From Bryopsis sp. KO-2023 (lineage: Eukaryota > Chlorophyta > Ulvophyceae > Bryopsidales > Bryopsidaceae): DNA of 64,000 bases. The position numbers and the translations under genes are program-made. The stretch lies in the NCBI GenBank assembly GCA_030272585.1, contig BSYQ01000001.1:9749001-9813000 (forward strand). The letters run 5' to 3'. A model generated the notes under the pieces. It made no database searches, was not told where the DNA came from, and worked only from the letters and a program-made list of their open reading frames with translations. This document shows positions 57,752-64,000 of the stretch, piece after piece (position 1 is the stretch's first letter; every line of letters starts with the position of its first letter).

Positions 57752-58612
57752 ATGGAACCAGCAAACCAGGCCGCCCTTATCGTCTCAACCCCCGCTAGCA
57801 GCAGTGAACCAGCAGAGGCTGCCCCTGTGGTTATCCCTGCGGCAGCGGTGGAGAAAGCCGACGTGATCAAGGGGGCAGATGAGGTTGTGGCGTTTGAGGA
57901 GGCGGTGCAGGTCCTGCGGAAGAGGGCAGTCGACGTTGCGGAGTTGGAAAGGCTGAGGAGCAAGTGTCAAAAGGTGGAGCAGGAAAAGTGGAAGCTGCAA
58001 GGGTCTCTGAGTGCTGCCGAGAGTGAGCTGAAAGCGTGGCGAGAGTGGGCGAAGAAAATGCCGGTAACGCGGTTGGAGTCCGAAGAGGAGTTGTCCTTCG
58101 GCTTCCTGGACACAGGGCTCCCTGAACCAGAAAAACCTGCAGCAGACCAAAAGAGTGAGATGGAGACGGCGCTGAAAGAAACGGGACGTGGCTGTTCGCT
58201 TTGCTTCAAGACGGCGAGGTCTCTTGGGGCACCAGTGCGGGAGCTTCCATGTGGGAAGCACCGGGTATGCTGCAGGGACCTCTGTGTCCAGAGACTCTGG
58301 TACGCGCCAGACGTAACGGTGGAGAGGACGAACCCAGACGGGAGCTTGGAGGTGGTTGGACGACTCAGTGGAACGCGAAAGGGGGTCTCGGTGGATGCGA
58401 CGAAAGAGTGCGGGCTGTGCAAGCTGCGGGAGCACACGGTCATGGCGCCGAGGGTGCTGACGTCTTTGCGGATTGCGGTCATCAGTCCACCCCTGCCAAC
58501 GCAGCCAGCCTCCCCGGGACGAACCAATCGTGACTGCGTGCCGCTTCGAGAGATCCGCTGGAGTGTGCCCGCGCTTGCGCCAAAGAGGGGCTTGAAACGT
58601 CCGGCGACCTGA
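57752..58612 (+). CDS. Accessory ORF after pol: coiled coil plus Cys-rich domain
   Basis: This ORF of 286 residues from an ATG lies about 170 bases after pol in the same orientation. An Ala/Glu-rich start leads into a coiled coil (LERLRSKCQKVEQEKWKLQG). A Cys/His cluster follows: CSLC, then CGKHRVCCRDLC about 20 residues on, and a further CGLC pair about 50 residues later. The spacing is RING-like (C-x2-C...C-x-H-x3-C-x3-C...C-x2-C) but not canonical. The tail is basic. It is not a standard retrotransposon protein, nor an obvious envelope: no membrane segment or signal peptide is seen. Confidence 0.6.
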   Translation: MEPANQAALIVSTPASSSEPAEAAPVVIPAAAVEKADVIKGADEVVAFEEAVQVLRKRAVDVAELERLRSKCQKVEQEKWKLQGSLSAAESELKAWREWAKKMPVTRLESEEELSFGFLDTGLPEPEKPAADQKSEMETALKETGRGCSLCFKTARSLGAPVRELPCGKHRVCCRDLCVQRLWYAPDVTVERTNPDGSLEVVGRLSGTRKGVSVDATKECGLCKLREHTVMAPRVLTSLRIAVISPPLPTQPASPGRTNRDCVPLREIRWSVPALAPKRGLKRPAT

Positions 58613-59603
58613 GGCAGGAATCGACAGGAGGTGTGATCATGGGAGTTGTGGCAGGATTTGAATGTGGTTTGCTCAGTGGGTGCAGTGAAAGAGTTGGTGA
58701 TTTGGGGCTGTCCAGTTTCTGGTGATCAGTGTGTTGGAAGTGGAATTTTTCAGGCAGGGTTAAACCCTTAGGGCTGTCCAGTTTCTGGTGATCAGTGTGT
58801 TGGAGGTGGACAAGGATTTCTTTTGCAGTTTCTGATCAGGTTGAGATGAAAACTCTGAAGTTTGCAACCTGTTTTTGGTTATGGAAATGGTTCACCTGTT
58901 GATACATTGCAAGTCCAGCAGGGTTAAGATGTTATTGCTAGAGAATTCCAATCTGAAATAAGAGTGACTGAATTAACCAAAGGGGGAGTAAAGAATTGCA
59001 TGGTGACCTTTGAAGGAAGTCCAGTCAAATGGATTTTTATCTTTGGGAGGTTGGTATTTGTTGCCACTGGAGTATGGCTGATTAAAAGGGCAGATACAAC
59101 AACCTGCATAGGAGTTTTTATTTTAGTTTTGAATGTGGAAATTGGTTTGGCAAATCAGTGGCAGAATTACAACACTTGAGGGGCTGGAAAATGAGAAATT
59201 TGGGTTCTATGTTAGACTGCAGATGGAGTGCAGTATTGGCTTGAAAGAAGGACTCTGATTTCTATATTACAGGTCCATGGATAGTTTGTTGTGCTGAAAC
59301 ATTTGTGTGGGGAATTTGGTCCCTGTGAAAGTTATGGTTGTGTCAGAGTTAGCAATTTCCAGTGGCAGGACTTGGGATGATTACATTCATTTTTGGACTT
59401 GATTATCAGTGACTGAAATCTGAAAGATGTTTTATTTTAATTCAATACATTGGGTTTGGTCTGAGTTGCAGATATGAGTTTTCATTGGCAGAAGTGTGGA
59501 CTGGAAGTTATTCACTGATATGGGTTTTCCTTAGCACTTACAGTCTTGGGGTTTTTCCTTTCTAAGTTGCAGTAGGGGCTACTGCAGTTCAGGTGGGGAG
59601 GAA
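58613..59603 (+). other. Outer element 3' noncoding region
   Basis: A stretch of nearly 1 kb without a convincing ORF. It holds a direct repeat, gggctgtccagtttctggtg and on, at 58,705 and again at 58,771. The purine tract before the 3' LTR lies at about 59,590-59,603. Confidence 0.7.
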
Positions 59604-59953
59604 TGTAGTGAATCGCCTGATTCAGAGCCTGCTGGGCCCTGAATCAGGAGATCTGACTGTAGGTTGGCGAGCTGGCAGCTCAGCAGGTGTCCCTGCTGAA
59701 CTGGCAGCTCAGAACATTCTGTGATCTGACCTGATACAGTGATGGGTTCACTGTGTCAGCTCAGTAGTTGTCTGATCAGGGGATCAGGTCTTGTCAGAGG
59801 TGCTGCAGCAGGGTATTTGAGCAGCGCCTCTAGGGTATTGGTACACTTGGTTTTAACCTAGCTTTTAACCTTGTTTGGAGTGCTTTGCACCTTGGTCTTC
59901 CTTTGTTTCACCTTCAGCTTGGCTGGCAGACTTGCAGAGTCGCAGCCGTTGCA
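59604..59953 (+). repeat. 3' LTR of the outer element
   Basis: This is the 350-bp partner of 42,988-43,337, followed by the GGCTG target duplication. Confidence 0.97.
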
Positions 59954-61684
59954 GGCTGCAAGCGCGTTCGGGAAAGTTAGGAGGGGAGGGCTGTTGGAAA
60001 TGGGTGTTGGAGGAGTTCGCTGCCTTCCACGACGTTTCCCCCGCCTGCAAATCGCTCGTCCATATCCAATGGGCCGTGAGGGCAGCATACCATCAAGCCA
60101 TTCAGTCATGTCTGTCTCGTGCCTTACTTCTGGCTTGGATCCGGTGCGCTTGCAGTCAGACGGTAAGGATTTTTTGATGCCTGATTTCAGTATTCGCCTT
60201 GAACACAAAAACAACCCCCGTTTAATTTTCAAATTCTTTGCTCCAGCCAAAGAAGCCTGCCATGAAGGATGCGTCCACACAAACCAACGTGGCGAATCAA
60301 TCGAGCCAAGCAAGCCAAGCAGATTTCCCTGTCAGTGAATTTTCTGAAGGACCCACACTAGCCAGAAAAGGAAACGGGATGGAGGCTGAGGCAGACATTG
60401 TGAAGGAGGAGTTTGGAGTCGCGGATTCGATGGGAACCAGCACCCGTGGGCGTTATGTCGTCCATGGTGTCGCGGATCAAAAAGAGAATTTCAGCACCCA
60501 GGCCTTCCAATCGATGATCTTCAGTGAATTTTCTGAAGGACCCACACTAGTCAGAAAAGGAAACGGGATCGAGGCTGAGGCAGACATTGTGAAGGAGGAG
60601 TTTGGAGTCGCGGATTCGATTGGAACCAGCACCCGTGGGCGTTATGTCGTCCATGGTGTCGCGGCTCAAAAGGAGAATCTCAGCACCCAGGCCTTTCAAT
60701 CGATGACCTGCTCCAGCGACAAGGACATCCAACACGCTCCGGCTGGTGTGGAAGGGCTGAATGCGGAAGAAAGAGATGCAATTTCCACCTCACCATCGTC
60801 CATGTCTGAAGAAGACACGGACAGCGATTCATCTGGGGAGAGCCCTCTGGAAAGGGTGTTGTATGTGTTGAAGCGACGATTGGCTGGTGATCGAGAATGT
60901 GGGGATGACATCGTGCAGAAAGTGGAAGCTCGATTGGCTGCCCACTGGGCCGATATTCAGAAGGACACAGAATCAGGGCTGCAGCTCGATGGAGATGTGC
61001 CGAGCGATAAGGATTTGGATCATGTGGAAGAAAGTGGTGCGCTTCCCATTGCCTCCTCATCCAATTCTGCTGGAGATTCCCATTCTGCAGTGGACCAGGA
61101 TTTGGACATCGAGCAGGCGGGTGGAAGTGATGCTGGAGGAAAGCGGATCGATTCTTTCCATGAGGAGCCAGCCACGGTCAGGTCGGATGAAGCGTACGTC
61201 AGCAGCCTGATCGCCCAATGGATGGAGAATTTTGACGTGGGGGCATGTGCCGATAAGGATTTGGACGGCATGGATTTTTCGGAAGGTCCAGTTTCCCCGG
61301 AACGGTTTCTGGAGGTCGAAGCAGCCGAAACAGTGGATCAACGGGACTACAACAGAGCCATCTTCGAGATGATGAACGAGGCGCTGTTGGAAACCCATGC
61401 GATGCACAAAAGGGTGAGTGAGCTTGTTGAAGAGAGAAGGAAAGGGCTTAAATCCATGATCTTTTGACACATGTGTGAATGAATGCAGCATCAGAATCCT
61501 GGTCTGACAAATCCATTGGTGCTTTTGTTTTCCTAAAAAATTGCAGGTCCGGCAAATGACTGGTGAGCTGCATCCATCCAAAGGCCAGCTTTTGGATGAA
61601 GTCGTGCGACGGGTCATGCGATGGATCAGCTACGAAGGAACAATGGACGACCTGCTCGATGATGACAGCATCTGGGATGATTAA
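59954..61684 (+). pseudogene. DUF4378-like gene, right-arm copy, 3' part
   Basis: The rest of exon 3 (to 60162), exon 4 (60247-61413) and exon 5 (61547-61684) keep open frames and splice sites, and end in the same TAA as the left copy. Exon 4 has two 63-residue repeats instead of three. Protein identity to the left copy is very high (single changes such as G to D, A to S). The part is cut off from its promoter and first exons by the inserted element, so any product would have to start inside the LTR or downstream. Confidence 0.85.
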
Positions 61685-62602
61685 TTTAATCAGGTCACAT
61701 CGATGTACAATAGATAACAACCAACCAAGGAATGAGATATTAAAACGAATGAGGAGTGAAATGGGGAGAAAAAAGTGATAACGGAAAATGAGGAAACAAT
61801 CGATAGAAGATGGATGTATTGAGATAGTTTAAACGAATGAGGAGTGAAATGGGGAGGAAAAAAAAATGAGAATGAAAAATGAGGTAATGGGAAAACGATG
61901 GGTAGAATAGGATGTCTTGAGAGAGAGGAGGGTGGGCTGAGGAGGGAGAATTCAATTCCTGCTATTGCATACAGGGTTGTGGGTTGTGGGTTGTGGGTTG
62001 TGGGTTTTGCATCCAGCCAAACTTGCTATGGAAGGGAATGCCCAAGATTGTTAAAGTGAAGTGAAGTTGGAACTCTTTTTTATTTCCTGTTTGGACACCT
62101 GGAATTGGTGTGTCTTCCACACAAGAATTCAACTGATATGGGCGCCACACGATTTCAATGCCACCCTTGTTTTAACACGTTGTGATTCTTGGATTCACAG
62201 CAACTCTCGTGTCTTCGAGAATGCCCTTCCAATGGGTCTAGAATGAACTGTAGTTTTCCTCTCATGAGATACCAAAACGAAAACCAACCACTGATGACCT
62301 GCTACTTCAATGTTACAATCCCCACATCTGGGTCCATCTAAAATACCCACCATTCTCTGTTTCCTTCCCTCCCATCTTTTGACCAACAAATTTTGCATCT
62401 CATTTTTTTTTTTTGGGGGGGGGGGGGTTGGTCACAGGTCACAAGGAAATCATTTCTGTTGCAACTGAATATCCCCCACCCTCCCTTTCCCGGGCTGGGA
62501 CTGCATATCGAGTTTCAAATCGGGGGATGTCCGGATGTACAGATATTTTATCTCCCTCTGTGTGTCTGGATGTTCCAGGGGTAGTGCATGAGTCTGCCCT
62601 GT
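61685..62602. other. Mirror of the 27,331-28,226 intergenic region
   Basis: It carries the same pyrimidine-purine tract, the TTGTGGG heptamers (about 61,976-62,008) and a T-run/G-run pair (about 62,403-62,428) in reverse order. No gene is seen. Confidence 0.5.
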
Positions 62603-64000
62603 TCAAAAAGAGCTTCGTTTGTGGGCCGAAATCCTCTCGAACATGGCTGTGCGTATCATTTTCTCCACCCCAGGGATCTTTTTGCAGCTGGGGAAAAAAT
62701 TCACGTCCACCACAAAGTGGACTCCAGTCCCCTCTTGAACCACAACATCGAATCCGAAAATGGTCAAACCTAACTTATCTTTCAAAAACTTCGCAATCAC
62801 CATCACGGAATGAAAATCCAACCCTGCCTGTCCACCATTCACCTCCTGGACATCGTCGATCGTCCCCACACACATCCCACCAAACGGTTCGTCGATATCC
62901 AGCAGCTGTTGGTCTCTTGAGTTTTTTCCTTGATCCTCACTCGCTGCAGAGTGTGTATTTTGATTTAATTCGAAGTTCTTTTCCAACAGGGATGACTGCA
63001 GGCTTTCAAGGGTGTCGAAAAACAACACCGATTCAGATGGGGTTTGGTCTGGATGTATGTCTGGTGTCGACGGCTCAGTTCGGTGAAACACCTGCTAGGA
63101 AGTGTGAAAAAAGAAAGAAAAACGCAGCGTTGTTTAGCGAATCACAGGATTAAAGAAAGAAACGACGAAACAAATGAATCAGAAAATTGCCACGCAGGAT
63201 CTAGCCCAAATTTAATCATTCAAAAAGGACACGGAGTGCCATGGAATCTCCATCATCGAGGTTTTGGTTCATTTTACTCATCCAGCTGTCGCTTTTCTGT
63301 CTCAACCGTTTGAAAACTCAACAAGCTGATCGAGATTCATGCATCCCTCTTAACAAATGGCCATTTTTCACTTGAATCCCAACACCTACCTTTTTCCCAA
63401 CCACGTAGATCTTGTATTGAACCCCTCCATGATTGACATAGGATTGAACACACGCTGGAAGGCCATCGAACTGCAGGTTTTCCAGCCCCTCCTTGTTATA
63501 GACGATCGCATGTTTGTGAGATCCCTTGACCCCACATGCAACGCATGGCTTCATGATCACTGGGAATTCCAACCCTGCATGCAAAATCAGGTCCATCAAC
63601 ACTCACCTCCTAAGTAAAACCAAACCTGATTTTCACCGTTTTCATGCTTATTGATCCCATTTGTTCGAGCAGTAAATTTATTTTGGATGTTTCCAGGCGA
63701 GAAAAAGACTGACTTCTTTCATTGATTTTTTGCAGTGGTTGAGTTTGGGGATGACTCACCAGCAGCATGCATACTGTTGGTGAAAACATTGATATCGGAT
63801 ATGCTTTTCGCTGTGAAGTAGGGAGTTGGAGATATTCTTGAAACCACTCCAGCCCTGACCCCTGACGCTTCCATGTCTGACATCAATGCAGTGAATACGG
63901 AGCGATCCATTACCTTGAAAGCAAAAAGACTCTCAATCAAAATCTTGCCCACCATTTCCCAAAAGATTGACAAGCAGATCAACACACCACATCCAAAAAA
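62603..64000 (-). CDS. ITPK family protein, right-arm copy, partial (runs off the window)
   Basis: Exons 63913-63760, 63574-63390 and 63091-62603 match the last three exons of the left copy, with open frames and conserved splice sites. The 5' exons lie beyond 64,000. The key VDVNFFP and NHGG motifs are kept. The last exon differs from the left copy at about 13 of 162 residues, clustered around LDIDEPFGGMCVGTIDD (left LDIKGPVCGMCVGVIDD). Nothing in the visible part shows it to be broken, so both copies may be expressed. Confidence 0.85.

Larger units (their letters stand above)
42988..59953 (+). mobile_element. Outer LTR retrotransposon, Ty3/gypsy chromovirus type
   Basis: The element is bounded by 350-bp LTRs that begin TG and end CA, and by a 5-bp target duplication GGCTG (42,983-42,987 and 59,954-59,958). 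The empty site is preserved in the left arm near 30,141. Parts in order are LTR, primer-binding site, leader, two small ORFs, gag, pol (protease, reverse transcriptase, RNase H, integrase, chromodomain), an extra ORF, a purine tract and LTR. The LTRs look identical, so the insertion is recent. Apart from the nested element in its leader it looks whole. Confidence 0.97.
41306..64000 (-). repeat. Right arm of the inverted duplication, split by a retrotransposon
   Basis: The arm consists of 41,306-42,987 and 59,954 to the window edge, matching the left arm in reverse complement. The bases 42,988-59,953 are inserted mobile DNA. The arm lacks about 400 bp and about 180 bp present in the left arm near its inner end, and one 189-bp coding repeat. 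It continues beyond 64,000. Confidence 0.95.

Noticed and set aside
1-64000. tRNA and rRNA genes
   Set aside because: No cloverleaf with a B-box-like GGTTCGAATCC and no rRNA core sequence was recognised by eye on either strand.
25934-64000. Palindrome as a pure assembly artefact
   Set aside because: The arms differ at many single sites, in repeat number, by indels and by the nested insertion, which a copied contig end would not show; haplotype mis-joining remains possible and is covered in the finding.

Overview
This is a stretch of nuclear DNA from a flagellated eukaryote. The host genes have many short GT-AG introns with pyrimidine-rich acceptors, there is a TGA-read-as-selenocysteine gene, and there is a ciliary central-apparatus gene (CFAP221 type). 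An APS kinase, an inositol-polyphosphate kinase and a DUF4378-like protein hint at an alga, perhaps of the green lineage, but the window does not fix the taxon.

The left third (1-25.9 kb) is ordinary gene-dense host sequence. In order it holds a SelH/SelW-type selenoprotein (+), a large multi-exon protein with a TTC3/DZIP3-like Cys/His module (+), an intronless APS kinase (+), an RRM protein (-), a kinesin (-), a nine-transmembrane TM9SF protein (+), an unrecognised membrane protein (+), and the start of an ITPK-type inositol phosphate kinase (+).

From about 25.93 kb to beyond the right edge the window is one large inverted duplication. The left arm (25,934-32,407) carries the ITPK gene, a DUF4378-like gene on the minus strand and the 5' part of a glycosyltransferase gene. 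The right arm (41,306 to at least 64,000) carries the same content in mirror order. The 8.9 kb spacer is single copy and holds the rest of the glycosyltransferase gene and the CFAP221 gene. The right arm runs off the window, so the arms are longer than can be seen.

The right arm is split by a nested pair of LTR retrotransposons of the Ty3/gypsy chromovirus type. The outer element (42,988-59,953, plus strand) has 350-bp LTRs and a 5-bp target duplication, and lies inside an exon of the right-hand DUF4378 gene copy. A second element (43,629-51,208, minus strand, 267-bp LTRs, 5-bp target duplication) sits in the leader of the first. Both LTR pairs look identical by eye, so both insertions are much younger than the inverted duplication, whose arms differ by a few percent and by indels. 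The order of events is inverted duplication, then outer insertion, then inner insertion.

The outer element carries unusual extra ORFs: two small, apparently related Cys-containing ORFs before gag, and a coiled-coil plus Cys-rich ORF after pol. Splice sites were assigned by eye from reading frame, phase and consensus. Where phases add up across a whole gene (kinesin, RRM gene, TM9SF, DUF4378-like gene, glycosyltransferase) the models are strong. First exons of ITPK and CFAP221, and two or three joins in the TTC3/DZIP3-like gene, are uncertain.
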